DNA of 17,232 nt from Bacillota bacterium. Lineage in GTDB: Bacteria; Bacillota; Clostridia; Christensenellales; Aristaeellaceae. Under the pieces are notes generated by a model. That model did not search any database. It was not told the origin of the DNA and saw nothing but the letters and a program-made list of their open reading frames with translations. Position numbers and translations under genes: made by a program. The stretch is taken from assembly GCA_023409955.1 (NCBI GenBank), contig JAEYQQ010000085.1:1-17232 (forward strand), read 5' to 3'. The first letter of the stretch is position 1; every line of letters starts with the position of its first letter. Of the stretch, positions 1 to 7,966 are shown piece by piece.

Positions 1-686
1 TGATCCGTCAAAAAGGAAAAAGGGGTCACCGGCTCATCGCCGGGCTGCGGCTCCATCTTTGAAAAATCAATGGACCGCACATCTACCCTGGCTGGCGTGC
101 CTGTTTTAAACCTTCGAAGCTCAAAACCCAAATCCGTAAGGGCAGCAGAAAGAAAATTGGCTGCAAGAAGCCCTTGGGGACCGCTTTCCCAGTTTGTCTC
201 ACCAATAATGATCCGGCTTTTCAGATATACGCCGCTGGCAATGACTACCGCCGGACATTCCACCGTTTCCCCAGTGGTTGTCATTATGCCGCTGATCGCT
301 CCGTTTTTTGTAAGAATGCGACAGATTTCCCCCTGGCGAACGGTAAGATTGGGCTGGGAAAACAGCGCAGCACGCATGCGGTTTTGATAGGCCTGCTTGT
401 CCGCTTGTGCCCGAAGGCTGTGCACAGCTGGTCCTTTCCCGAGGTTCAGCATGCGGCTTTGTAAAAATGTATCGTCTATGGCCCGTCCCATCTCCCCGCC
501 TAAGGCATCCAGCTCCCGGACCAGATGGCCCTTGGAGGTGCCCCCAATGACTGGGTTACAGGCCATTAATGCAATGGCATCGATGTTTAATGTATATAAA
601 AGAGTCGGTATACCCATGCGTGCGGCAGCCAGCGCAGCCTCACAGCCGGCGTGACCCGCCCCCGCAACTACCAGCCGGTAATCCAT
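1..686 (-). CDS. mnmG: MnmG (GidA), tRNA uridine-34 carboxymethylaminomethyl modification enzyme, N-terminal part
   Basis: Reading from 686 leftward gives 228 uninterrupted codons that run off the window edge, so about one third of a usual ~630-residue MnmG is present. Seen: an N-terminal FAD-binding Rossmann motif GAGHAGCE (residues 9-16), the family signature CNPVIGG followed by KGHLVRELDALGG (43-64), the segment KGPAVHSLRAQADK, and RFKTGTPARVD near residue 200. MnmG is a FAD protein that works with the GTPase MnmE in the cytoplasm to build the 5-carboxymethylaminomethyl group on U34 of certain tRNAs. The ATG is preceded by AAAGGAG (694-700) at good spacing, which fixes the start. It is divergent from remB, and its usual partner mnmE is not upstream of it. 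Paralogous MnmG-like FAD enzymes exist, but the signatures here are those of true MnmG. Confidence 0.93.
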   Translation of the reverse strand, partial: MDYRLVVAGAGHAGCEAALAAARMGIPTLLYTLNIDAIALMACNPVIGGTSKGHLVRELDALGGEMGRAIDDTFLQSRMLNLGKGPAVHSLRAQADKQAYQNRMRAALFSQPNLTVRQGEICRILTKNGAISGIMTTTGETVECPAVVIASGVYLKSRIIIGETNWESGPQGLLAANFLSAALTDLGFELRRFKTGTPARVDVRSIDFSKMEPQPGDEPVTPFSFLTD

Positions 687-720
687 GTACGTTCTCCTTT
701 CACCCTATAAAAACGCACTC

Positions 721-729
721 ATTATACCA
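721..729 (-). promoter_or_regulatory. Extended -10 promoter element for mnmG
   Basis: On the minus strand the sequence reads TGGTATAAT, a perfect TATAAT (721-726) with the TG of an extended -10 element. It lies 35-43 nt upstream of the mnmG start. No good -35 is visible at 17-bp spacing (744-749 reads TATGCA), so the extended -10 would carry recognition. The same nine bases occur in the remB promoter on the other strand. Confidence 0.6.
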
Positions 730-830
730 CGCAGAGAAAGGCGTGCATAGAAAAAATTCGGGTCTGAACAGCTTGCATAATTTGGTAATCAAAAACGTCT
801 TTGAAATAACATTTATATAAGAAGAAACCC

Positions 831-859
831 TTTTCTTTTATCGCCCAAAATGGTATAAT
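831..859 (+). promoter_or_regulatory. Promoter for the remB-gyrB-gyrA string
   Basis: A perfect extended -10, TGGTATAAT (851-859, TATAAT at 854-859), stands about 38 nt before the remB start. The hexamer at 17-bp spacing is TTTTCT (831-836), a poor -35. The rest of the 687-896 gap is AT-rich. I see no DnaA-box consensus, hairpin or RNA gene in it. Confidence 0.65.
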
Positions 860-896
860 TGTAGTTGGAATTTATCAGTGGACGGTGGAAAATGCC

Positions 897-1148
897 ATGA
901 TGCTGCACCTGGGTTTAGACCGCACTATCCCCTTTTCCAAGGTGGTCGCTCTCATTGACTTAACCCGTGAAAAGACCAGGGATACAAGCATGGTCATGAA
1001 TAACTATAAAGCGGCAGGCCGGCTGCAAAACTTAGGCGAACCGGTCAAGTCCATGGTATTGATTGAGGATAAGAATGAGCAATGGTGCTATCTGTCTCCC
1101 ATATCAGTTCGCACCTTATTCCGCAGGGTCCACGCAAATCTAGGATAA
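897..1148 (+). CDS. remB: RemB (YaaB)-like regulator, DUF370 family
   Basis: A small protein of 83 residues beginning MMLHLGLDRTIPFSKVVALI. The opening [M]xLHLG, the hydrophobic VVALIDL segment, and the ending KSMVLI...CYLSPISVRTLFRR match the RemB/YaaB pattern (B. subtilis YaaB starts MYIHLG and ends with a YYSPLSSSTL-like segment). RemA/RemB proteins are small regulators needed for biofilm-matrix gene expression in Bacillus; RemA is a DNA-binding protein, and the molecular role of RemB is less clear. The frame is open further upstream to a GTG at 885. The start at 897 is preferred because GGTGGA (884-889) lies 7 nt before it and because family members start directly at the HLG segment. The location just before gyrB is the classic one. 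The assignment rests on pattern and synteny, not a search. Confidence 0.8.
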   Translation: MMLHLGLDRTIPFSKVVALIDLTREKTRDTSMVMNNYKAAGRLQNLGEPVKSMVLIEDKNEQWCYLSPISVRTLFRRVHANLG

Positions 1149-1163
1149 GCGCAGGTGGTTATG

Positions 1164-3155
1164 ATGAGTGAGTTCCCCATGGAGGCAAACCCCCTGGGTT
1201 CACCCGCATCAAACAGTCAGAATGCGGGTCACGCCAACCATTATGATGAAACACAGATTCAGGTGCTGGAAGGGCTGGAGGCGGTACGTAAGCGTCCCGG
1301 CATGTACATCGGCTCTACCGACGTTAGAGGCCTGCACCATTTGGTGTACGAGATTGTTGATAACTCAATAGACGAGGCCTTGGCAGGCTATTGCACCGAC
1401 ATCCATGTAACCCTTCATAAAGATATGAGCCTGAGCGTCAAGGATAACGGCCGCGGCTTCCCGGTGGGCATACACCCCAAAATGGGTCGCCCAGCTGTTG
1501 AGGTTTGCTTGACCGTGCTCCACGCAGGCGGCAAGTTTGGCGGCGAAGGGTACAAGGTATCCGGCGGCCTCCACGGCGTAGGTGCCTCTGTTGTAAATGC
1601 CTTGAGCAGCAAGCTGATGGTGCAGGTATATCAAGACGGTAAAATTTATCAGCAGGAATATGCCAGGGGCAAAATCCTTTATGATTTGAAGGTCATTGGC
1701 GAAACCGACCGCACCGGAACCACGATTCAATTCTGGCCGGATGTGAAGAGCGAAGAAGTCCCCGATGGCATATTTGAGACAGGGGATTTCCAATTTGATG
1801 TGCTCTCAACACGCATGCGGGAAATGGCCTTTTTGAACAAGGGCGTGCGCATCGTTCTTAGGGATGAGCGTCCGGATGAGCCTGTTGAAAAAAATTATCA
1901 TTATGAGGGCGGAATTCGTGAGTTTGTAAAATATTTAAACCGTAACAAGGAAGTGCTTTTCCCCGAGCCCATTTATATGGAGGGCGTCAAAAACACCATC
2001 ACCGCGGAAGTTGCACTGCAATATAACGACAGCTATGCAGAGAACGTTTATACCTTTGCTAACAATATTCATACACCAGAGGGCGGCACCCACTTGATGG
2101 GCTTTAACAGCGCCTTAACCCGGGTCATTAACGACTATGGCCGCAAGTACAAGATCTTAAAGGAAGCCGACAGCAACTTAAAGGGCGAGGATGTTCGGGA
2201 AAGCATGACAGCTATCATCAGCGTCAAGCTGATGGATCCCCAGTTCGAAGGTCAGACCAAGAGCAAACTGGGTTCCAGCGAGGTTCGCGGTGTGGTGGAT
2301 TCCATGGTTTCCGAGCAGCTTTCCACCTATCTGGAGGAGAACCCCTCCATCGCAAGAGCCATTATGGACCGCTGCCTGGGCGCTGCCAGGGCCCGTGAGG
2401 CTGCCCGTAAGGCACGAGACCTTACCCGCCGCAAAACAGTTTTGGAATCCGCTAGTCTACCCGGCAAGCTGGCCGACTGCTCTGAGCGCGACCCCAGTAA
2501 GTGCGAAATCTTTATTGTAGAAGGCGACAGCGCCGGCGGCAGTGCCAAAACCGGCCGTGACAGGCACTTCCAGGCCATTTTGCCACTGCGGGGCAAAATT
2601 CTCAACGTAGAGAAGACCAGGCTGGACAAAGCCCTTTCCAATGCAGAAATCAAGGCCATGATCACAGCCTTTGGCTGCGGCATCGGCGATGATTTCAACC
2701 CGGACAAGCTCCGTTACCACCGCATCGTATGCATGACGGACGCTGACGTGGACGGAAGCCATATCCGCATCCTGATGCTCACCTTCTTCTACCGTTATAT
2801 GCGCCCCCTCATTGAGCAGGGCTATGTGTATATCGCCATGCCTCCTCTGTACAAGGTGACAAAGCAAAAGCAGGAGCATTACGTCTATAACGATCAAGAA
2901 CTGGAACAGCTGCTAACACGAATTGGCCGTGACCCCAAACCGGAGATCCAGCGCTACAAAGGCTTGGGTGAAATGAGCAGCGAGCAGTTATGGACCACCA
3001 CCATGAACCCGGAAACCCGTACCATGATGCGGGTCACCGCGGAAGACGCCATGGCCGCCGATGAGGTATTTACCCTCTTAATGGGCGACAAAGTGGAGCC
3101 CCGCAGGGAATTCATTGAGGAGAATGCAACCCTGGTCACCGACCTGGACATTTAA
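1164..3155 (+). CDS. gyrB: DNA gyrase subunit B
   Basis: ATPase subunit of DNA gyrase, the A2B2 type II topoisomerase that introduces negative supercoils. Seen in order (663-residue numbering): GHKL ATPase with RKRPGMYIG (43-50), YEIVDNSIDEALAG carrying the general-base Glu63 and Asn67, KDNGRGFP (93-100) and the ATP lid GGLHGVGASVVNALS (134-148); the transducer loop with QTK (364-366); the TOPRIM domain with EGDSAGGSAK (metal Glu453) and MTDADVDGSH (Asp526, Asp528); and the conserved tail RYKGLGEMSSEQLW. It lacks the ~165-residue insert of the E. coli type (804 aa), as expected for a Firmicute. The frame opens at GTG 1155, with ATGs at 1161 and 1164. AGGTGG at 1153-1158 best serves ATG 1164 (5-nt gap). 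The first ~28 residues before the conserved core are a non-conserved Ser/Asn/Pro-rich leader. remB ends 15 nt upstream and gyrA begins 36 nt downstream, consistent with one operon. Confidence 0.98.
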   Translation: MSEFPMEANPLGSPASNSQNAGHANHYDETQIQVLEGLEAVRKRPGMYIGSTDVRGLHHLVYEIVDNSIDEALAGYCTDIHVTLHKDMSLSVKDNGRGFPVGIHPKMGRPAVEVCLTVLHAGGKFGGEGYKVSGGLHGVGASVVNALSSKLMVQVYQDGKIYQQEYARGKILYDLKVIGETDRTGTTIQFWPDVKSEEVPDGIFETGDFQFDVLSTRMREMAFLNKGVRIVLRDERPDEPVEKNYHYEGGIREFVKYLNRNKEVLFPEPIYMEGVKNTITAEVALQYNDSYAENVYTFANNIHTPEGGTHLMGFNSALTRVINDYGRKYKILKEADSNLKGEDVRESMTAIISVKLMDPQFEGQTKSKLGSSEVRGVVDSMVSEQLSTYLEENPSIARAIMDRCLGAARAREAARKARDLTRRKTVLESASLPGKLADCSERDPSKCEIFIVEGDSAGGSAKTGRDRHFQAILPLRGKILNVEKTRLDKALSNAEIKAMITAFGCGIGDDFNPDKLRYHRIVCMTDADVDGSHIRILMLTFFYRYMRPLIEQGYVYIAMPPLYKVTKQKQEHYVYNDQELEQLLTRIGRDPKPEIQRYKGLGEMSSEQLWTTTMNPETRTMMRVTAEDAMAADEVFTLLMGDKVEPRREFIEENATLVTDLDI

Positions 3156-3191
3156 AAGCCGCAACACAGTTGCTGTACATGAGGTGAAAGC

Positions 3192-5720
3192 ATGATCGAG
3201 GATCGCCTGATACCCATCGACCTGGAAAAAGAGGTTAAGCGGTCGTTTATCTCCTATGCCATGGCCGTTATCATCAACCGTGCCCTGCCCGATGTTCGGG
3301 ACGGCTTGAAGCCCGTTCACAGGCGTATTTTATACGCTATGAACGAATTGGGCATGACCCCTGATAAACCCTTTCGTAAATCTGCCCGTATCGTTGGCGA
3401 TGTTCTGGGTAAATATCATCCCCACGGCGACACCGCGGTGTATGATGCCATGGTACGCTTGGCCCAGGATTTTTCAACCCGCTATTTATTGGTGGAAGGC
3501 CAGGGCAACTTTGGCTCCGTAGACGGTGACGGTGCGGCTGCCATGCGTTATACCGAAGCCCGCATGAGCAAGCTCTCTACACACCTGCTGGGGGAAATCG
3601 ATAAGGATACGGTAGACTTCTACCCGAACTTTGACGAAACACTGATGCAGCCTGCTGTACTGCCCAGCCGTTACCCCAACCTATTGGTTAACGGCTCCAG
3701 CGGTATCGCCGTGGGTATGGCCACCAACATCCCGCCCCATAACCTTCGGGAAGTGGTGAACGGTGTTATCTGTATGATCGATAACCCAGATGCCACGCTG
3801 GATGATATTATGGAGCACATAAAGGGCCCCGACTTCCCCACCGGCGCTACGATCCTGGGACGCAGCGGTATACGGGAGGCCTACCATACAGGACGTGGCC
3901 GAATAATTACCAGGGCAAAGTCTGATATCGAACCTATGCAAAACGGCCGCAACCGTATTGTGGTCACTGAGATTCCCTATATGGTCAACAAAGCCCGGCT
4001 GGTGGAAAAAATCGCCGAGCTGGTACACGAAAAGCGATTGGAAGGCATCTCCGACATCCGCGATGAAAGTGACCGCAAGGGTATGCGCATCGTAATTGAG
4101 CTGAAAAAGGATGTTCAGCCCGCCATTATATTGAACTACCTGTACAAGCATACTCAAATGCAGGAGACCTTCGGCGTTATTATGCTTGCGCTGGTTAACG
4201 GTCGTCCTCAAGTACTATCCCTTCGCGAAATGCTGTACCACTATATCGAGCACCAGAAGGACGTCGTCACCCGCCGCACCAGATACGAGCTGGACAAGGC
4301 GCAGCAGCGTTCACACATCTTGGAGGGGCTGCTCAAGGCGCTGGACCATATTGACGAAATCGTACACATTATCCGCTCCAGCAAGGATACAGCATCTGCC
4401 CGGCAATCGTTGATTGACACCTTTGCGTTTTCGGAAAAGCAGGCTCAAGCCATATTGGATATGCGCCTTGCCCGCTTGACAGGCCTTGAAGGCGAGCGTT
4501 TGCAGGAAGAGTATGACGAACTGGCAAAGACCATTGCATATCTCTCCTCAATTCTGTCTGACGAAGGACTTCTGATGAATGTCATCAAGGAAGAGATATC
4601 CGCCATCCGCGATAAATTTGGCGATGACCGGCGCACTGAGCTGACTTCCATCGAGGGAGAAATCGACATTGCTGATCTTATCCAGCAGGAGGATATGGTT
4701 GTTACCCTCACCCACTTTGGATATGTCAAGCGTCTGCCCAAGTACACCTATCGGGCTCAGAATCGGGGCGGCAAAGGCGTTATGGCCATGACCACCAGGG
4801 ATGAGGATTACGCCGAGCAGCTGCGGGTTATGAGCACCCATGACGACATCATGTTCTTTACCAACCTGGGCCGTGTGTATACCCTCAAATGCTTCCAGAT
4901 TCCCGAAGCTGGGCGAACCGCGCGGGGTACCGCTATTGTCAACCTGTTGCAGTTGACCGGCGGCGAAAAAGTTACTACCATGATCCCCATGCCTGATGAA
5001 ACCGAAGGCCGCTTCCTGATGATGGCAACCCGGGACGGCATGATCAAGAAAACATCTATGGATGAGTTTTCCAACCTGCGCCGCAGCGGCCTCATTGCCA
5101 TCACTCTTAAGGAAGGGGATGAACTGGTGGATGTGGAGCTTACCGACGGTCAGCGCGAGCTGCTCATCGGTAGCCGTTTGGGGAAAGCCATCCGCTTCAG
5201 CGAGGCACATATTCGCAGCACTGGCCGTTCCAGTATGGGTGTTAGCTCCATGCGACTGGATGACGGGGATACCGTAATCTCCATGGTTGTCGTTGAAGAA
5301 GGCGCTCAGGTGCTGAGTATTACAGCCAACGGCTTTGGCAAGCGCACCGAGGTGGACGAATACCGTGAACAGGGCCGTAACGGCAAGGGTATCATCGCCA
5401 TGAATCTGACAGACAAAACAGGTCCCTTGGCCGCACAGCTGCTGGTACAGCCTGGTGAAGACATTTTGCTCATCACAGACGATGGTACCATCATCCGCAC
5501 CAGCGTAGACGACATCCGTGTCTGCGGCCGAAACACCCAAGGCGTACGCCTGATGCGCGTGGCTGATGGCAGCCAAGTGGTGGGCGTTGCTCGGGCTGAA
5601 GCCGAGGAAGAAGAAGATATTGCGGTTGCTGAAACGGAAGTTGGAACCGAAGTCGAAGCTGACACTGAGGCAGAAGTCATAACAGAAACAGAACCTGGGA
5701 ACGAGAAAATAAAGGAGTAG
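3192..5720 (+). CDS. gyrA: DNA gyrase subunit A
   Basis: DNA cleavage-rejoining and wrapping subunit of gyrase. Seen (842 residues): ALPDVRDGLKPVHRRILYAM (31-50), the quinolone-resistance region around HPHGDTAVYDAM with Thr81 and Asp85 (E. coli Ser83, Asp87), the catalytic Tyr120 in AAAMRYTEARM, the coiled-coil/C-gate region about 360-490, and a beta-pinwheel C-terminal domain (about 500-800) with the gyrase-defining GyrA box QNRGGKG (523-529). The GyrA box separates it from ParC. Residues ~802-842 form a strongly acidic tail rich in Glu and Thr, outside the pinwheel. GAGGTGA (3181-3187) precedes the ATG. Thr at the Ser83 position is the natural residue in some Clostridia and does not by itself mean resistance. 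Confidence 0.98.
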   Translation: MIEDRLIPIDLEKEVKRSFISYAMAVIINRALPDVRDGLKPVHRRILYAMNELGMTPDKPFRKSARIVGDVLGKYHPHGDTAVYDAMVRLAQDFSTRYLLVEGQGNFGSVDGDGAAAMRYTEARMSKLSTHLLGEIDKDTVDFYPNFDETLMQPAVLPSRYPNLLVNGSSGIAVGMATNIPPHNLREVVNGVICMIDNPDATLDDIMEHIKGPDFPTGATILGRSGIREAYHTGRGRIITRAKSDIEPMQNGRNRIVVTEIPYMVNKARLVEKIAELVHEKRLEGISDIRDESDRKGMRIVIELKKDVQPAIILNYLYKHTQMQETFGVIMLALVNGRPQVLSLREMLYHYIEHQKDVVTRRTRYELDKAQQRSHILEGLLKALDHIDEIVHIIRSSKDTASARQSLIDTFAFSEKQAQAILDMRLARLTGLEGERLQEEYDELAKTIAYLSSILSDEGLLMNVIKEEISAIRDKFGDDRRTELTSIEGEIDIADLIQQEDMVVTLTHFGYVKRLPKYTYRAQNRGGKGVMAMTTRDEDYAEQLRVMSTHDDIMFFTNLGRVYTLKCFQIPEAGRTARGTAIVNLLQLTGGEKVTTMIPMPDETEGRFLMMATRDGMIKKTSMDEFSNLRRSGLIAITLKEGDELVDVELTDGQRELLIGSRLGKAIRFSEAHIRSTGRSSMGVSSMRLDDGDTVISMVVVEEGAQVLSITANGFGKRTEVDEYREQGRNGKGIIAMNLTDKTGPLAAQLLVQPGEDILLITDDGTIIRTSVDDIRVCGRNTQGVRLMRVADGSQVVGVARAEAEEEEDIAVAETEVGTEVEADTEAEVITETEPGNEKIKE

Positions 5721-5730
5721 TAACTGCTAT

Positions 5731-5764
5731 CGGGGAGGCCTTCTTCAAAAAGGAGACCTCCCCG
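5731..5764 (+). terminator. Hairpin downstream of gyrA, possible terminator
   Basis: The stem CGGGGAGG (5731-5738) pairs with CCTCCCCG (5757-5764). The 18-nt loop can pair further (CTT with AAG). It lies 11 nt after the gyrA stop. No U-run follows on either strand, so it is not a standard intrinsic terminator. It may be an mRNA 3' end stabiliser, a processing site or a factor-dependent terminator. Confidence 0.5.
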
Positions 5765-5778
5765 AACTCCATCAGGAT

Positions 5779-5807
5779 TTGTGTTCAATCCATCCTTTTG
5801 ATATAAG
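5779..5807 (+). promoter_or_regulatory. Possible promoter for the GNAT gene
   Basis: TTGTGT (5779-5784), 17-bp spacer, TATAAG (5802-5807), about 100 nt before the start of the acetyltransferase. Each box has mismatches to consensus, so this is a moderate prediction. It lies after the gyrA hairpin, which would make the downstream gene an independent unit. Nothing else in 5765-5891 is recognisable. Confidence 0.4.
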
Positions 5808-5907
5808 GGTGCGAGATGACTTACAAGGCCAAGTAACGGCGAATCACCCAACTGCCTAAGTCAATAATTTTTACAAAGCAATATTGATACAAAAGGAGGA
5901 TTTAAGT

Positions 5908-6408
5908 ATGCCGCTTTACATAAAACGCCTTTCCCCTATCGATGGCTCCGATATCTTCGCACTGACACAGGCCATTCCCAAAGAGGAGAACGGCTTTTAC
6001 AACCCTGCCAACGGCCTTACCTATGAGGAATTCCGCACTTGGCTTGCACAGCAGCACGAGATCTCCCAGGGAATAGGCCTTGCGGAAGGCTGGGTCCCTC
6101 AAATCATTTACTGGCTGTACGACGACGATCGGCCTGCGGGCATGTGCAAGCTGCGGACACGCCTTACGGAGGCACTGCTAAACGGCGGCGGAAACATTGG
6201 CTATACCATTGCTCCCTTCGCCAGAGGCAAAGGTTATGGCAAGGAGCAGCTGCGTCTAGTATTGCAGGAAGCCAGGATGCAGGGCCTTTCAAAAGTGCTG
6301 ATTACCGCCAATAATGATAACCAAGCTTCCATCGGCGTGGCCCTTGCTAACAGCGGTGAAATTGAACGAGTAACAGAGGATAAGCATTTTATATGGATCA
6401 CCCTATAA
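5908..6408 (+). CDS. GNAT-family N-acetyltransferase (COG3981-like)
   Basis: A 166-residue protein with the acetyl-CoA binding motif A visible as IGYTIAPFARGKGYG (97-111; the R-G-K-G-Y-G pyrophosphate loop at 106-111), followed by an amphipathic helix KEQLRLVLQEARMQG and the motif B strand KVLITANNDNQAS (129-141), typical of single-domain GNAT enzymes. These transfer acetyl from acetyl-CoA to an amine; the substrate cannot be told. The N-terminal half, with NPANGLTYEEFRTWL, resembles the uncharacterised COG3981 subgroup. The ATG at 5908 is chosen because AAAGGAGG (5892-5899) lies 8 nt before it; an in-frame TTG at 5884 would place the ribosome site inside the gene. It stands alone between gyrA and a convergent gltX. 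Confidence 0.85.
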   Translation: MPLYIKRLSPIDGSDIFALTQAIPKEENGFYNPANGLTYEEFRTWLAQQHEISQGIGLAEGWVPQIIYWLYDDDRPAGMCKLRTRLTEALLNGGGNIGYTIAPFARGKGYGKEQLRLVLQEARMQGLSKVLITANNDNQASIGVALANSGEIERVTEDKHFIWITL

Positions 6409-6410
6409 AA

Positions 6411-6444
6411 GAAAACCGTTCTTCCGAAAAGGAGAGCGGTTTTC
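6411..6444 (+). terminator. Hairpin at the end of the GNAT gene
   Basis: GAAAACCGTTCTTC (6411-6424) pairs with GGAGAGCGGTTTTC (6431-6444) through 14 positions, two of them G-U, around a short GA-rich loop. It starts 2 nt after the stop codon. The U-rich part lies inside the 3' arm (GGTTTTC) rather than after it, so it is probably but not certainly a terminator. Confidence 0.6.
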
Positions 6445-6479
6445 TGCTTCACGCAACAGTAATATAACTCTTGAAACGA

Positions 6480-6510
6480 AACACCCTGCCTGAATATCAA
6501 GCAGGGTGTT
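6480..6510 (-). terminator. Intrinsic terminator of gltX
   Basis: A perfect 10-bp stem, AACACCCTGC (6480-6489) with GCAGGGTGTT (6501-6510), and an 11-nt loop. It lies 4 nt beyond the gltX stop. On the minus strand the 3' arm is followed by a T-rich TCGTTTC. It may also stop rightward transcripts of the convergent GNAT gene. Confidence 0.7.
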
Positions 6511-6514
6511 ATTG

Positions 6515-7966
6515 TTATAAAGCCTTTTCCAGCCGATTTATACCAACCTCTATCCTGCGCAAGGTCTCACTTTTGCCCAGAAGGTAGGCAATCTCGATGG
6601 CACCGCCGGGGGTGTTGGCCTGGCCGCTGATGGCGATACGGAGGGGCCACAAGATTGTTCCATTCTTTTTACCGCTATCCGCAATGGCCGCCATGACAGC
6701 TTCATGAATGGATGCTTCTGTCCAATCAGTGATCGCCTCCAGCACAGGCTTCATCATAAGCAAAGCATCCAGTGATACAGGTATGTCAGTTTTCATTTTT
6801 TTGTGGGTGTAAATTTCCAAATCGTAATCCGGCAATTCCTTAAGGAACCGTACCATATCCGGCACCCGGTTGAATACCTCGGTGCGCCCCTGCATCAGTT
6901 CTGCCAAGCGCCTATAGTCCATGTTTTTGCCTGCAAGCACCTGGTCGAACCATGGTGTGGCCATTTGAATATACGCTTCAAAATCCATCTTGCGGATGTA
7001 CTCGCTGTTGAACCAGGTGAGCTTCTCCATGTTGAAGATAGCAGGTGCCTTATTCAAGCCCTTAAGGTCAAAGACCTCCACCAGCTCATCCAGGGTAAAA
7101 AACTCACGGTCATCCCCCGGGCTCCAGCCCAGTAGTGCAATGAAGTTGATGATGGCTTCCTTCACATAGCCCATGCCCAGCAGGTCTTCAAAGGACGGGT
7201 CGCCATAGCGTTTGGAAAGCTTACGGCTGGTATCCTTCATCACTACTGGCAGATGTACATAGGTAGGCTTATCCCACCCAAAGGCCTCATAGAGCAGATT
7301 ATATTTGGGAGTGGAAGAAAGATACTCCGTTCCCCGCATCACATGGGTAATGCCCATCAAATGATCATCAATGACATTGGCGAAGTTGTAAGTTGGCAGG
7401 CCATCCGCCTTGATGAGCACATTGTCATCCAAGGTCTCACATGGGGCTTCCACATGACCGTACAGGGCATCCTCAAAGGAAGCTGTGCCCGTCAGCGGAA
7501 TGTTCTGGCGGATGACGTATGGCTCGCCAGCGTCCATTCTGGCCTTGACTTCATCCTTGCTCAAATGCAAACATTGTTTATCATACTTAAAGGTCTCGCC
7601 CTTGGCCTGGGCCGCAGCCCGGCGTTGTTCGATTTCCTCCTTGGTGCAAAAGCAAGGATATGCCCCACCCTTTTCAATGAGTTCCATGGCATAGGGCAGG
7701 TACAGGTGCTTGCGCTGGGTCTGAATATAGGGGCCGTAATTGCCGCCCACATCAGGGCCTTCGTCGTAAAACAACCCTGCCGCCCGCATGGACTTGTAAA
7801 TGAGGTCTACCGCGCCGGGAACCTCGCGCTCCTGATCGGTATCCTCAATGCGCAATATGAATGTGCCGTTGTTTTTTCTGGCATATAAATACGTGTACAG
7901 CGCCGTCCGTAAACCGCCCAGGTGCAAATAACCTGTGGGGCTGGGCGCAAATCTTGTGCGAACCAT
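6515..7966 (-). CDS. gltX: Glutamyl-tRNA synthetase
   Basis: Class I synthetase that charges tRNA-Glu with glutamate (483 residues, a normal length). Seen: the HIGH-type signature PSPTGYLHLGG (8-18), ILRIEDTDQ (38-45), a zinc motif C105-x-C107-x24-C132-x-H134 with the same spacing as E. coli GluRS, NFANVIDDHLMGITHVMRG, and the KMSKS-type loop KLSKR (249-253), followed by the anticodon-binding helical domain. The frame is open 34 codons further upstream, to 8068. The ATG at 7966 is chosen because the family starts with [M]VRTRFAPSPTG and AAAGGAAG lies just before it. Since a glutaminyl-tRNA synthetase is encoded next door, this GluRS may be of the discriminating kind. That is inference. Confidence 0.97.
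   Translation of the reverse strand: MVRTRFAPSPTGYLHLGGLRTALYTYLYARKNNGTFILRIEDTDQEREVPGAVDLIYKSMRAAGLFYDEGPDVGGNYGPYIQTQRKHLYLPYAMELIEKGGAYPCFCTKEEIEQRRAAAQAKGETFKYDKQCLHLSKDEVKARMDAGEPYVIRQNIPLTGTASFEDALYGHVEAPCETLDDNVLIKADGLPTYNFANVIDDHLMGITHVMRGTEYLSSTPKYNLLYEAFGWDKPTYVHLPVVMKDTSRKLSKRYGDPSFEDLLGMGYVKEAIINFIALLGWSPGDDREFFTLDELVEVFDLKGLNKAPAIFNMEKLTWFNSEYIRKMDFEAYIQMATPWFDQVLAGKNMDYRRLAELMQGRTEVFNRVPDMVRFLKELPDYDLEIYTHKKMKTDIPVSLDALLMMKPVLEAITDWTEASIHEAVMAAIADSGKKNGTILWPLRIAISGQANTPGGAIEIAYLLGKSETLRRIEVGINRLEKAL

Noticed and set aside
687..896. Replication origin next to gyrB
   Set aside because: No TTATNCACA-type DnaA boxes or AT-rich repeat units are visible, and dnaA is not adjacent.
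3432..3446. Thr at the E. coli Ser83 position of GyrA as a quinolone-resistance change
   Set aside because: Thr is the natural residue at this site in some Clostridia, and the Asp equivalent to Asp87 is kept. Nothing shows an acquired mutation.
3681..4211. 176-codon open frame on the minus strand inside gyrA
   Set aside because: It is antisense to the GyrA cleavage domain and has no supporting signals.
4548..5576. Long 342-codon open frame on the minus strand inside gyrA
   Set aside because: It lies wholly antisense to the conserved GyrA C-terminal domain, has no ribosome site, and its translation has no recognisable domain. It is a shadow of codon bias.
7253..7888. 211-codon open frame on the plus strand inside gltX
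   Set aside because: It is antisense to conserved GluRS motifs, with no ribosome site or family features.
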